64,000 bases of DNA from UBA2330 sp035443185 (GTDB lineage: Bacteria; Bacteroidota; Ignavibacteria; Tepidaquicellales; Tepidaquicellaceae). Every line of letters starts with the position of its first letter. Within the stretch, counting starts at the first letter, position 1. The stretch covers positions 21,545 through 85,544 of the forward strand of contig DAORRV010000005.1 in NCBI GenBank assembly GCA_035443185.1, read 5' to 3'. The position numbers and the translations under genes were made by a program. Below the pieces are notes generated by a model. The model did no database searches. It saw nothing but the letters and a program-made list of their open reading frames with translations, and was not told where the DNA came from. This document shows positions 34,558 to 44,621 of the stretch, one piece after another.

Positions 34558-36684
34558 TTGAATAAAAATTTAAAATATTTTTACGGTATATTTTCCCTGC
34601 TGATACTTACTTTGATCTGCAGCATCATCTTTATGAAATGCACTGATGATAGTGATGACAGAGATAAAGTATTATCAAAACTTCATGAGAAATATTATTA
34701 TCTGAATCTATATGAAGATGTAAAATATACAGGTACAGAAAAATGTGTTTCATGTCACAATGACATTGGTGAGACTTTTCATCACACGGGAATGGGTAGT
34801 TCACTTTATAAACCTGAAGCAGGAAATGAAATTGAAATTTACGAAAAGGATAATATTATCTATGACGGGAAAAATGATCTGTATTACGAAGCTTACAGAA
34901 AGGATGGAAATTATTTTCAGAGAGAATTCAGAAAAGATGAGAATGGAAATCTCATTCACTCTCTTGAAAAAAAAGTAGATTATATAATAGGTTCCGGATT
35001 TAACACCCGCAGCTATTTGTATCAGGATAATGGATTCTTTTATGAGATGCCGATGTCATGGTTTACGGAAAAATCAAAATGGGATCTGAGCCCTGGCTAT
35101 CAGAGACTGAATCTCAGATTCCGAAGAGAGATCAATCAGGAATGTATGAATTGTCATAATTCATATTCGGGATATTTTGAATTTTCAGAAAATAAATTTA
35201 AAATGCCAATAGCTGAAGGCATTGGATGCGAAAGATGTCATGGACCGGGTGAACTTCATGTCAGAAGATTTACTGATAAGGATAATTTTTTTACGGCTAT
35301 AGAAAGTGACACTATTGACAGGACAATTGTAAATCCTGCAGATCTGCCGCTTGAAGAAAAACTTTCTGTTTGTTTTCAATGTCATCTGCAGGGAGATGTT
35401 AGGGTTTTTACTGACGGGAAAAAGCAGTCGGATTTCAGACCTGGTATGAAGCTGTCTGATGTGAAGACAGTTTTTGTTCAGGATGATGTTTCCGAAGGAG
35501 ATTTTAAGATCGCATCGCATGCAGAGCGTATGTTTCTCAGCAGTTGTTTTAAAAATTCCGACGGAGGGATGACATGTCTTACCTGTCACGATCCTCATGT
35601 TACAGTTGGAAATTCAACAAAAGAATTTTTTAACAATAAATGTCTTGGCTGTCATCAACAGAATTCATTGTCTCCTTCAAAGACAAACGTCGACCATAAA
35701 GAAGGCAGTAACTGTATCAGTTGTCACATGAAACAGGGGAATACTTCGGATATACTTCATGTAAACTTTACTGATCACTGGATCAGAAAAAAGACAGGTG
35801 TAGAATCAGATAAAATATCCGGTGATGAAAATTCACAGGCAGATAAGAGTGTCATTCCTGTCACTCTAAAAAATTTTGAATTTACGGTCAATGAAAAAAA
35901 TAAAAATTCAGGTCTGGATCTCGGGATTGCATATGTAATTTATTATGAAACGAAACATCCGCATCAGGAATATCTTAAGCGGGCACAGCCTTTACTGGAG
36001 GCGGGAGTAAAGACAGATCCGGAAAACAGGTCAGCGCTGTATTATCTTGGATCAGCATATTATCTCGATAACAAATATTCTGAATCTGTAAATATTCTCG
36101 AGTTACTTATTGCAAAAGATACAGGAAATGCCGAAGCTTTTATCAGACTCGGAGCAGCATATGAAAAGTCCGGTAATACACAAAAGGCAATTGAGTCTTA
36201 TGAAAAAGCATTGAATATTTTCCCTGAGAATGTAAAACTTTTAAACAGTCTCGGTAATGTTTATTATTCATCTGGTAAGATAAATGAAGCTGTGGAGACT
36301 TACAAAAGAGGTATAAAAATAATTAAGGATAATCCGATCATTCTCACAAATCTCGGTGACATAAGTTTATATAAACTGGAAAATCCTGATGCTGCTTTCA
36401 ATTATCTAAACAAGGCACTCGAATATGATCCTGATAAAAAGGAAACTCTGAACAATCTCGGTAATGCATATCTGATAACGGGAAATAAAAATGAAGCTGA
36501 AAAGATATTTAAAAGAGTATTAAAGCTCGATGCAAATAATGCACTGGCACTTGGAAATCTTGCAGTCATTTATGAAGACAACGGAAATATAAACGAAGCT
36601 CTGAAGATGTTAAAGAAAATACTTGAGAATGATCCTAATGATAAAAGAGCTAAGGAAATGCTTTCTAAGCTTAAGGGGAAATAA
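34558..36684 (+). CDS. Seven-haem cytochrome c fused to TPR repeats
   Basis: This 708-residue protein has an N-terminal membrane or signal segment (about 8-27) followed by seven CxxCH haem c motifs. These are CVSCH at 63-67, CMNCH, CERCH, CFQCH, CLTCH, CLGCH and CISCH, all within the first 400 residues. From about residue 440 it has five to six TPR units of the AxxYLGxxYxxxxxYxxAI type. The start is TTG, because the first in-frame ATG would remove the export signal. The haem half resembles cytochrome c552/c554-like periplasmic proteins and the TPR half suggests a protein-binding scaffold. The redox partner is unknown. Confidence 0.9.
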   Translation: MNKNLKYFYGIFSLLILTLICSIIFMKCTDDSDDRDKVLSKLHEKYYYLNLYEDVKYTGTEKCVSCHNDIGETFHHTGMGSSLYKPEAGNEIEIYEKDNIIYDGKNDLYYEAYRKDGNYFQREFRKDENGNLIHSLEKKVDYIIGSGFNTRSYLYQDNGFFYEMPMSWFTEKSKWDLSPGYQRLNLRFRREINQECMNCHNSYSGYFEFSENKFKMPIAEGIGCERCHGPGELHVRRFTDKDNFFTAIESDTIDRTIVNPADLPLEEKLSVCFQCHLQGDVRVFTDGKKQSDFRPGMKLSDVKTVFVQDDVSEGDFKIASHAERMFLSSCFKNSDGGMTCLTCHDPHVTVGNSTKEFFNNKCLGCHQQNSLSPSKTNVDHKEGSNCISCHMKQGNTSDILHVNFTDHWIRKKTGVESDKISGDENSQADKSVIPVTLKNFEFTVNEKNKNSGLDLGIAYVIYYETKHPHQEYLKRAQPLLEAGVKTDPENRSALYYLGSAYYLDNKYSESVNILELLIAKDTGNAEAFIRLGAAYEKSGNTQKAIESYEKALNIFPENVKLLNSLGNVYYSSGKINEAVETYKRGIKIIKDNPIILTNLGDISLYKLENPDAAFNYLNKALEYDPDKKETLNNLGNAYLITGNKNEAEKIFKRVLKLDANNALALGNLAVIYEDNGNINEALKMLKKILENDPNDKRAKEMLSKLKGK

Positions 36685-36750
36685 ATATTTTATCTTAATT
36701 CACTCAGAATCCGAAGATCACGTGACATTACAGAAATCACAGAAAAAAAA

Positions 36751-36780
36751 TACCGCAAATAAAATTAATTATTTGCGGTA
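36751..36780 (-). terminator. Bidirectional-type terminator hairpin
   Basis: TACCGCAAATAA (36751-36762) and TTATTTGCGGTA (36769-36780) form a perfect 12-bp stem with a 6-nt loop. It is preceded by an A run that becomes a T tract on the minus strand. It sits between convergent genes and best serves the minus-strand LVIVD gene. Confidence 0.8.
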
Positions 36781-36832
36781 TAATTTAAATATCTGATTAA
36801 GTATTTGTAATTTTAAATTTATAAATTGAAAT

Positions 36833-38194
36833 TTATTTAGTCAGGATCATCTTTTTTGTTGAGACGAAATTACCTGCGTTGATCGTATAGAAATAAACTC
36901 CCGATGCGAGTCCATCTGCTTTGAACTCAGCTGAATAGCTTCCTTTCTGTTGAACTTCATTTACAAGTGTTCGGACCTGTCTGCCAAGTTCATCAGTTAC
37001 AGTAATTTTTACAAACTCCTGATTCGGCAGATAGTAAGTAATGTTTGTCAGCGGATTAAAAGGGTTTGGATAATTTTGTGACAAGGTATAATTGTCTGCA
37101 ATTTCAGTACTGTTATTATTTATTGAAGTTGTATTTCCTACTTTAAGAACGTACAGACCGGTAGAGATATCACTAGCGATGATATTTCCCGATGGCAGAT
37201 AAGGATAGACATTCCAGCAGCCCTGATATGCAGTACTGTTAGTGCCGGGATAAGTATCATAGTGACCGACCTCAACAGGCAGAGAAGGATTTGAAATATC
37301 ATAAACTATTACACCTGCTCTATAATGTGAAAGATAAAGTGAGTCGCCTTTTATGTAGGCATTGTGAACCATTGACGCACTGTCATAAGGAATGATCTCT
37401 GATAATCTGACCTGATTTGAAAAATCCGAAATGTCCCAGAGAATTGCATGATTTGTGCCACCTTCATCAGTGGTCACCAGAATGTTTCTATCATCAGTGG
37501 TCCATGCGTTATGAGTAACAGCAGAAGGGTAAGTGAATTCGCGGATAAATTTTATTGAGTCCTTATTTGTCGCATCAAGAAAAACCATAAATCCCTGATT
37601 AATAGAAGCTGCATAGATAGTATCATTCTTTATAAAGCAATCATGTACATATCGGGTACCCCATTGTCCTCTCTTTACAGGATTTTCCGGATCGAGGAGA
37701 TCAAGAATAAAGACACCGCCGTTATTATAATTTCCGCCGCTGCTGTACAGGAATCTTCCATCCTGAGAGATTGAGTGGGATCGGGTATAACCGGTGAATG
37801 TGTAATTTTTTACAAAATGAATTGAATCCGGAAGATACTGCAGATCCACGATCTGAACACCAGATCCGCCTTCAGATACGATATATAAGTAATGCGAATA
37901 AGTTTTCATTTCTCTGTAATTATAAAAAGAGCCTGGTCCTGCGACCGTACCTTTGTTAATTATATTATCAGGATTAGTAACGTCATAGACGGTAGTACCG
38001 GCATAATGACCGATGATCGCATATTCTCTGCCATTTGCTACATATCCCCAGCAAGCTGCATAGTGCCAGCCGCCAGGAGTTCCGCCTGCTGTATATTCAT
38101 TTGCTGATCCAAGCATCTGCATATTGCTTACAGACTGAGAAAGAGAAATTCCATAAAATGCAAACAGCATTATAAGTGTTAATATTTTATTCAT
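36833..38194 (-). CDS. Secreted LVIVD/choice-of-anchor B-type protein with T9SS sorting domain
   Basis: This 453-residue protein has a signal peptide (residues 1-19). Its propeller-like region, about 25-350, reads GWHYAACWGYVANGREYAIIGHYAGTTVYDVTNP, later IVSEGGSGVQIVDL, then RGQWGTRYVHDCFIKNDTIYAAS and VYDISNPSLPVEVGHYDT. This is the choice-of-anchor B pattern built from LVIVD repeats. A type A T9SS domain starts near 369 (NYPNPFNPLTNITY). It should be surface-exposed or secreted. The natural ligand is unknown, and neighbours on both sides are unrelated in function. Confidence 0.92.
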   Translation of the reverse strand: MNKILTLIMLFAFYGISLSQSVSNMQMLGSANEYTAGGTPGGWHYAACWGYVANGREYAIIGHYAGTTVYDVTNPDNIINKGTVAGPGSFYNYREMKTYSHYLYIVSEGGSGVQIVDLQYLPDSIHFVKNYTFTGYTRSHSISQDGRFLYSSGGNYNNGGVFILDLLDPENPVKRGQWGTRYVHDCFIKNDTIYAASINQGFMVFLDATNKDSIKFIREFTYPSAVTHNAWTTDDRNILVTTDEGGTNHAILWDISDFSNQVRLSEIIPYDSASMVHNAYIKGDSLYLSHYRAGVIVYDISNPSLPVEVGHYDTYPGTNSTAYQGCWNVYPYLPSGNIIASDISTGLYVLKVGNTTSINNNSTEIADNYTLSQNYPNPFNPLTNITYYLPNQEFVKITVTDELGRQVRTLVNEVQQKGSYSAEFKADGLASGVYFYTINAGNFVSTKKMILTK

Positions 38195-38459
38195 AGAAAT
38201 TAAATTTTAATAATAATTTTACAATAATATATATTTAATGAAATTTAAAAAAAACATTAATTACAAATTTATATTAAATCTCAGTTTTAAAAATCTTAGT
38301 TAATTCAGATGTGTAGTTTTTGAAATAAAACATATTGATTTTGATGTTTCGAAAGAATTAAAAAACCGAATATTATATTTAGCATAAAATATGTATTTTA
38401 GAAAACTAACTAAAATTTAACGAGAAGAAATAGTTAAAAAAGGACAAAAATTATATAAA

Positions 38460-39095
38460 ATGAATACTGCAAGCACAATAGTCCAAAAAATTGTAATTAC
38501 TTTGAGAAAAGAAATTACAAACGGTATTTTAAAATCCGGCGCACATTTAACAGAAACGTCGGTATCTAAAAATTTCAACGTCAGCCGCGTACCTGTCAGA
38601 GAAGCATTTCGAATACTACAAAGTGAAGGATACATAGATCTGATCCATAACAGAGGGGGTTTTGTAAAAAGTGTTTCACGTGATAATGCAATTGAGAATG
38701 GAGAGATATATGTACTGCTTGTACCTATGATCCTTAAGAAAGCAATTCCAAATTATACAAAATCAACTTTTAAAAAAGCTCATGCAATTCTTGATAAAAT
38801 TGAGAACTGCGAAAAATACTGTGATTCCAGTTATCTCGTATGGGATTTTGCTAAAGTAATTTATTCTCCTTCAAAAATGGAACTTTCCATGAAAATAATT
38901 AACGACATTTACAGTCAGGGTATCAGAGCACTGAATGATTATTTTGAAATTGAAGACACTACAAAAGTTACAATTGATAGTCACAGAGAATTTGTAAATC
39001 TTTGCGAAATAAAAAAGTTTGATGAAGCTGTTGAACTTTGGATTAATCATGTAGAACACGTAAAGGAAAGGATTATAAATAGTTTACCTGACTGA
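38460..39095 (+). CDS. GntR family transcriptional regulator (FadR/FCD-like)
   Basis: This 211-residue regulator has an N-terminal winged helix at about 1-70: IVQKIVITLRKEITNGILKSGAHLTETSVSKNFNVSRVPVREAFRILQSEGYIDL, the GntR DNA-binding signature. The C-terminal 130 residues are helical and of FCD length, with Asp and His residues (DDYFEIED, DSHREFVNL, HVEHVKER) that could bind a metal or acid ligand. No neighbouring operon points to its target. radA converges from the other strand 47 bp later. Confidence 0.85.
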   Translation: MNTASTIVQKIVITLRKEITNGILKSGAHLTETSVSKNFNVSRVPVREAFRILQSEGYIDLIHNRGGFVKSVSRDNAIENGEIYVLLVPMILKKAIPNYTKSTFKKAHAILDKIENCEKYCDSSYLVWDFAKVIYSPSKMELSMKIINDIYSQGIRALNDYFEIEDTTKVTIDSHREFVNLCEIKKFDEAVELWINHVEHVKERIINSLPD

Positions 39096-39142
39096 CCTGT
39101 TATAAATCTTCCTGTATAAGTTTAATATAGAAGAATAAAATA

Positions 39143-40507
39143 TTAGAATAGTTTATCAACAGCGTCATTTATTTTTTCAACTCCTGTTACTTCAGCATTA
39201 AATTTCTTTGAGTTAATATTTTTCAGATTACCTTTTGGAATTATTATTCTTTTAAATCCAAGCTTAGCTGCTTCAGTGATTCTTCTTTCAGCATAAGAAA
39301 TTGTCCTGACCTCTCCTGATAATCCAATCTCACCGAGTAATACAGTTTCAGAATCCACAGGAATATCGCGGAATGAAGAATAGATGCTCATTGCAACTGC
39401 AAGGTCCGTTGCCGGCTCTTCGATCTTAATACCTCCTGCAATATTTAAAAATATATCCGACTTATTTAAAAATATCCCGAGCTTTTTTTCAAGTACGGCG
39501 ACTATTATGTTCAGCTTTTTATAATCGAATCCCATGGAAGTTCGCTGTGGAATCCCATAGTTAGATGAAGTAACAAGAGCCTGAACTTCTATTAAAATTG
39601 GTCTGGTACCTTCGACTGAGGCTGATATAACGCAACCCGACGCACCATAATTTCTCTGAGACAAAAATACTTCACTTGGATTGAGAACTTCTTTCAGACC
39701 CATGTCGGTCATTTCAAAAATCCCGATCTCGTTTGTAGAGCCGAATCTGTTTTTAATTCCTCTTAGTATTCTGAATGAATGAGTTCTTTCGCCTTCGAAT
39801 TGCAATACAACGTCCACCATATGTTCAAGAACTTTCGGACCGGCTATCATTCCTTCTTTTGTAATATGTCCGACAATGAATATTGAAAAATTATTTTTTT
39901 TGGCAAGGTGCATGAGTAATGCAGTAGATTCACGAAGCTGTGAAACTGTACCCGGAGCGCTTTCAATCTCAGGTCTGAAAACAGTTTGTATAGAATCAAC
40001 AATTACAATGTCAGGTATTTCTATTTCAATGACAGCGTTTATGATGTCGAGATTTGTTTCAGAAAGTATATAGAAATTTCCCAGGTCATAATTTAGTCTG
40101 TCAGAACGAAGTTTGATCTGGGCTGCTGATTCTTCACCGCTTACATACAGAATTTTTTTATCATTAATTTTTTCAGCAAGCTGCAGCATTAGTGTAGATT
40201 TTCCAATACCCGGATCACCTCCGATGAGGATGACAGAACTTTCGACAATACCGCCTCCGAGAACGCGGTCAAGCTCAGATATGTGTGTAAGAGTTCGTGA
40301 TTCATTTACGGAATCAATTTCGGAGATAAGTCTGTATGAGCCGCGGCTGACTTTAACATTTTTGAGCGGAGTTCTGCTGCGGCTGTCAGTGCTTTGAATT
40401 TCTTCTACCAGTGTATTCCAGTTGTCACAGTCTGGACATTTGCCGCTCCATCTAACGGAAGAGTAGCCGCATGTCTGACATACATATTTAGTCTTAATCT
40501 TTGCCAT
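39143..40507 (-). CDS. radA: DNA repair protein RadA
   Basis: This 454-residue RecA-like repair protein promotes branch migration. A zinc finger CxxC...CxxC (CQTCGYSSVRWSGKCPDC) is at about 9-27. Walker A GGDPGIGKST lies near 98-107 and the RadA-specific KNRFG motif near 253-257. The C-terminal Lon-protease-like domain contains VALVTSSNYGIPQRTSMGFDYKKLNIIVAVLEKKLG and ends FKRIIIPKGN. The length and order are normal for RadA/Sms. Confidence 0.97.
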   Translation of the reverse strand: MAKIKTKYVCQTCGYSSVRWSGKCPDCDNWNTLVEEIQSTDSRSRTPLKNVKVSRGSYRLISEIDSVNESRTLTHISELDRVLGGGIVESSVILIGGDPGIGKSTLMLQLAEKINDKKILYVSGEESAAQIKLRSDRLNYDLGNFYILSETNLDIINAVIEIEIPDIVIVDSIQTVFRPEIESAPGTVSQLRESTALLMHLAKKNNFSIFIVGHITKEGMIAGPKVLEHMVDVVLQFEGERTHSFRILRGIKNRFGSTNEIGIFEMTDMGLKEVLNPSEVFLSQRNYGASGCVISASVEGTRPILIEVQALVTSSNYGIPQRTSMGFDYKKLNIIVAVLEKKLGIFLNKSDIFLNIAGGIKIEEPATDLAVAMSIYSSFRDIPVDSETVLLGEIGLSGEVRTISYAERRITEAAKLGFKRIIIPKGNLKNINSKKFNAEVTGVEKINDAVDKLF

Positions 40508-40797
40508 GTCGTTCGATTTTATTTTTAAATTATCCGAAAATTTCTAAAAAGTTTATGCGAATAGAAATCACAGTACTTTTGCAAGTTACTGAAAAACTTT
40601 TCAAAGATAATTAAAATGAAGTTTGTATAAAATATTAATCAGGTTTCATTTTTAAAAAACATGGGATTTGAGAATGGGGAAATAATTTAATTTGCAGTGT
40701 TTATAATTTTAAACTATAAGGCAATTTAAAAATTTGTCACGAACGTAATTTTATTCTGTCTAATATATAAATGTTCATAAATTTAAATATTACAAAA

Positions 40798-42207
40798 ATG
40801 AAAAAATTAATTTTACTTTCAGTTTTCTTCTTTACGTTTGCATCAGGTACTAATGCGAACATAATAAATGTACCGTCACAGCACCCTACAGTTCAGGCTG
40901 GAATAAATGCTTCGTCAAACGGTGATACAGTACTGGTGCAGCCCGGGGTTTATATGGAAAACATTAATTTCCGTGGGAAGAAGATCGTATTGACAAGTCT
41001 TTATTATCAGACTGGTAATTTATCCTTTATCCAGTCCACAGTAATCAATGGCAGCAATCCTCAAAATCCCGATACAGCAAGCTGTGTGATTATAAACAAC
41101 CATGAAGATTCGACGACTGTCCTGCAGGGATTCACTCTTACGGGCGGAACAGGAACAAAGTGGACGGATGAACACGGTGCAGGTTTGTTCAGAGAAGGCG
41201 GCGGACTTTTGATCCAGTATTCAAATCCGGTAATTCAAAACAATATTATAACAGGAAATTCTGCTGTTACAGGAGGTGTATTCAGTACAGGCGGCGGTGG
41301 AGTCAGGATCGGAGATTCATATCCGAGATTTTTAAATAATGTTGTAACAAATAATACCGCAAGATATGGAGCGGGAGTAGTGCTGAATTATACAGGCGGA
41401 GAATATAAGAATAATCTCATTTTTAAAAACTATGGATCGCTTGATTTTGGTGCAGGCACAGGTGTCTGGGTCAACGGATTTTTTACACGCATTATCTCTT
41501 TAATTAATAATACTGTGGCAGGAAATTCTGCTGTAAGCGGAAATCCGGGAATATACGGTAACGGAGGAGTCGTTGCTGTTATAAGAAATAATATTGTCTG
41601 GGGAAATACATCCCCAAATAATGTTCAGATTGCGAGCGGAAATTTTACCGTAAGATACTGCAATGTACAGGGCGGATACAACGGCGCAGGTAATATAAAT
41701 GTACCGCCGGATTTTGATACGACAAACTATTATCTGAAAAGCACATCAGCATGTATAGATAAAGGAGACTCGAGCATTATATATAATGACCCTGCTGATC
41801 TGATAAATCCATCTAATGCAATGTGGCCGGCAAGAGGAACTCTCAGAAACGATATAGGTGCTTATGGCGGACCGGGCAGTAATAGAATTGCAAATACAGT
41901 AGTGGGGATTAATAATTTAAATTCAGCTACAGGACCACTGGGTTTTCAGCTCAATCAGAATTATCCCAATCCATTTAATCCAAAGACAAAGATCATATAC
42001 GAGTTACAAGTTTCGAATGACGAGTTAGTAAGTCTGAAGATATTTGATATTTTGGGAAATGAGGTTGCGGAGTTAGTAAATGAGAAACAGAATGCGGGAA
42101 ATTATTCGGTGATTTTTGACGGAAGTAATTTTCCAAGCGGAGTTTATTTTTATAAACTGAAGACAGGTCAGCAGTCTGAAGTAAAAAGAATGATGTTAAT
42201 AAAGTAA
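40798..42207 (+). CDS. Secreted parallel beta-helix protein with T9SS sorting domain
   Basis: I start at the ATG at 40798 (469 residues), which gives a clean signal peptide (MKKLILLSVFFFTFASGTNA). An upstream in-frame ATG at 40771 would add nine residues before it. The passenger begins HPTVQAGINASSNGDTVLVQPGVYMENI, the DUF1565/pectate-lyase-like opening. It continues with right-handed beta-helix rungs such as IQYSNPVIQNNIITGNSA and FLNNVVTNNTA. A T9SS type A domain starts near 383 (NYPNPFNPKTKI). A polysaccharide-binding or lyase-like role is possible, but no catalytic Lys/Asp set is obvious. Confidence 0.9.
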   Translation: MKKLILLSVFFFTFASGTNANIINVPSQHPTVQAGINASSNGDTVLVQPGVYMENINFRGKKIVLTSLYYQTGNLSFIQSTVINGSNPQNPDTASCVIINNHEDSTTVLQGFTLTGGTGTKWTDEHGAGLFREGGGLLIQYSNPVIQNNIITGNSAVTGGVFSTGGGGVRIGDSYPRFLNNVVTNNTARYGAGVVLNYTGGEYKNNLIFKNYGSLDFGAGTGVWVNGFFTRIISLINNTVAGNSAVSGNPGIYGNGGVVAVIRNNIVWGNTSPNNVQIASGNFTVRYCNVQGGYNGAGNINVPPDFDTTNYYLKSTSACIDKGDSSIIYNDPADLINPSNAMWPARGTLRNDIGAYGGPGSNRIANTVVGINNLNSATGPLGFQLNQNYPNPFNPKTKIIYELQVSNDELVSLKIFDILGNEVAELVNEKQNAGNYSVIFDGSNFPSGVYFYKLKTGQQSEVKRMMLIK

Positions 42208-42302
42208 GGATTTACAGACTCACGAAAAGGTAAATGGAAAAGTGAAAAGGCTGTTTAATGAGTCAGGTAGAGAATTAAATTTTGAGTTTTGCAGTGGCTA
42301 CG

Positions 42303-42367
42303 AAAACTGACAGGTTTAATCAGATTCAGGATACACTTCCTGTCTTCCGGTAAAACCTGTCAGTTTT
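42303..42367. terminator. Long-loop inverted repeat / terminator between convergent genes
   Basis: AAAACTGACAGGTTT (42303-42317) and AAACCTGTCAGTTTT (42353-42367) are exact inverse complements of 15 bp with a 35-nt loop, followed by one more T. The element lies between two convergent genes and could be a terminator. The long loop, with its TCAGATTCAGGATAC-like content, also fits a dispersed-repeat fragment. Confidence 0.5.
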
Positions 42368-42408
42368 TGCTGCATAAACCAAACCTCAATACCATTCTCC
42401 AAAACTGC

Positions 42409-44337
42409 CTATTCAGTACCCTCTTCTTCAACACCCTCGATCTCTTCTTCACTTTCATCAGGAATAGCAGGAGGATCTTGCTTTATACTGTCTGTCTTAT
42501 TAATATTTTTTCTGATATTTATTGATCTAACTACTGATTCTATCTCATTCTTGTATTGTTCAAAAAACTGCTTTCTTACTGATGCCCGAAGAGTAAGCTT
42601 CTCTGTTCCTATCTTATTAAATATGTAAAACCTATAATCTGTAAATCCGGCAATCGTTTTAGGTTCATTTACAAATCCGGTGAGAGTGGTGTCAATCATC
42701 GCAAATTCCGTTTTGAAATCTTCTGCATTAAAATCTTTTAGCTCACTGTCAAGAAAAATGAACATTGTCATCGTACCGGATTGCTCAGCTGTTGTATCTG
42801 TAAGTACGACTCCTTTAAATTCCTTTTCATTCTTGTTTATATCTCTTTGATCAGTAAGTTTCCAGTTGCTTGGGAAATACATGGCAAGTCCGATATCCTG
42901 TTCACTGAAATTATTTCTCAGGGAATCAGGTATGACATAGTTTGACTGAAGTGAATCTAATAAAGTATCGGTCGTGTCCCCTTCCAGCGCATCTGCTAAT
43001 TTTCTTAAAGAATCTAATTCTTTTGCAAGTTCTGATGCGGGCAAAGTATCATTCTCACTATTATCTGTTGGACGTTTTACTCTAGGTGGTTGAACGATCT
43101 TTCTGGGAGTTATCTCTCTTTTTACAGGATTGTCAGGGTTTTCATCAGCAGGAATATCTTCTATCTTTGGTTTATTTGGGTCTTCTACATCCTGAAGTTT
43201 TATTTTCGGATCAGGAAGATCCTGCAGCACTATTAATCTCGGTTTTTCCTCTGGAAGCTGTTCATCTGATTTTTTTCCAATTGTATAAAAAGCTATTCCT
43301 GCAGCAACGAGATGAAGCATTACTGCAATTACAAGACCAATGGTCAGATTCCTTCTGATTAAATGTCTTAATTTATCAAACGGGTTTATGAATCCTCCTT
43401 CAGGATTTAAAAAACCCTGATCTTCAGGAAATTCAGAATAATCAGGCGGTTGAATTAGATCTACTACTTCAGGATTTGGAATTAATTTAATCTTACCGTC
43501 TTCTGAAGATCCGGATATTACTTCATTGATGTCTCGTATCTCCGAATCAAGTTCGATCGTGATCTCAATAAAATGTAATTTATTATTCCTGTCAGGCAGC
43601 AGAAGAACTCTGTTACTCTGAGTCTGTAGTGAGGTCTTTTTATCACTTGTAACAGAATCTATCTTTACGGATTTATCCGTCTCTATTTTTACCTTTAACA
43701 GATTCTCATTTATTGGACTGACTTTAAATTTACTCTCAACACTTTCCTTGTCTTCATCCTTGAGAATGTTGTCATCAAGTTCTCCGCTGCCGGTTATTTC
43801 CTTATCTTCATTATCGGGAATTTCCTTATCAGAATTTTCATCAATTGTAATATGTATCTCTACCTCCTGCTGAGCGAGATCTATTCTGGGATTGAGATAA
43901 ATTTCATTATTCTGAATTTCAGCATACTTTGTATTCTCAATTAAAGAGGAATTTATTTTGATTCCCTTCTTGGTAGCGACAGATACTTTCAGATAATTTT
44001 CATCTATTAGACTTATCTGATAATTACTTATTTTTGGTTTACCGGAAGGTGTTGATGGCTGAAAAGGTCTTATGTCTCTGCCTGATGCAGATTTCTCAAT
44101 ATCTTTCTCAATATCTTTTTCAATATCTTTAGAAGATTTTTCAGTTTTATCTGATGATATGCTCTCTTCCTTCCCATCAGAAAATATACTTCCCTGAGGC
44201 TCTTCATCCGGATTTTTTATCTTTGATCCTTCTGAGTCCTTTGTATCTTTTTTGTTTAAATCTTTATCGTTACTGTTTTTGGAAGATTCATCGTCCTGAG
44301 GAGTTTCTGAATCCGGCTTATTTAAATCGTCTGACAT
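42409..44337 (-). CDS. Membrane protein with twin N-terminal modules and TonB-like transmembrane-proline region
   Basis: I do not recognise this 642-residue protein as a whole. Residues 1-100 are acidic and low in complexity, with DIEKDIEKDIEK at 71-82. Two similar modules of about 60 residues lie at 103-166 and 205-264 (NENLLKVKIETDKSVKI against DENYLKVSVATKKGIKI). A single membrane segment at about 331-352 is followed by a proline/charged stretch reminiscent of TonB. The final 150 residues include AMYFPSNWKLTDQR, a PsbP-like opening. Cytoplasmic modules and a periplasmic end are inferred. Confidence 0.75.
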   Translation of the reverse strand: MSDDLNKPDSETPQDDESSKNSNDKDLNKKDTKDSEGSKIKNPDEEPQGSIFSDGKEESISSDKTEKSSKDIEKDIEKDIEKSASGRDIRPFQPSTPSGKPKISNYQISLIDENYLKVSVATKKGIKINSSLIENTKYAEIQNNEIYLNPRIDLAQQEVEIHITIDENSDKEIPDNEDKEITGSGELDDNILKDEDKESVESKFKVSPINENLLKVKIETDKSVKIDSVTSDKKTSLQTQSNRVLLLPDRNNKLHFIEITIELDSEIRDINEVISGSSEDGKIKLIPNPEVVDLIQPPDYSEFPEDQGFLNPEGGFINPFDKLRHLIRRNLTIGLVIAVMLHLVAAGIAFYTIGKKSDEQLPEEKPRLIVLQDLPDPKIKLQDVEDPNKPKIEDIPADENPDNPVKREITPRKIVQPPRVKRPTDNSENDTLPASELAKELDSLRKLADALEGDTTDTLLDSLQSNYVIPDSLRNNFSEQDIGLAMYFPSNWKLTDQRDINKNEKEFKGVVLTDTTAEQSGTMTMFIFLDSELKDFNAEDFKTEFAMIDTTLTGFVNEPKTIAGFTDYRFYIFNKIGTEKLTLRASVRKQFFEQYKNEIESVVRSINIRKNINKTDSIKQDPPAIPDESEEEIEGVEEEGTE

Positions 44338-44621
44338 TAATTTTTAAAAAATCGGTGTAATTTAGAAAACTTAAGCATAACAATAAATTCAAATAGCTAT
44401 AAAAGAAGGTATTTTATTTTTATATTTATTGCTTATTAAATTGTACTCCCTTTTATACTATTATTAAAAATTTGTTCCAATATTAAAAATTTATTTTAAT
44501 ATAATTTAAGAGAAAATATATGAACTTATATTATTTTATAAAAGTTGTCTGAAATGCTGTTTAAATTAATTTAAAAGACCTATAAAATCTGTTTTTTAAT
44601 AATCTTAAAAATTTTTTATAA

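Noticed and set aside
34558..34632. Alternative ATG start for the multihaem gene further downstream
   Set aside because: Starting at the next in-frame ATG would remove the export segment that a periplasmic haem protein needs, so the TTG start is preferred.
42303..42367. A CRISPR-like or tRNA-like structure from the inverted repeat
   Set aside because: Only one pair of arms exists, with no repeat-spacer series, no anticodon arm and no CCA-type end.
42289..42525. 78-residue plus-strand open frame near the inverted repeat
   Set aside because: It runs through the repeat and into the opposing membrane protein gene, and its sequence has no protein-like features.
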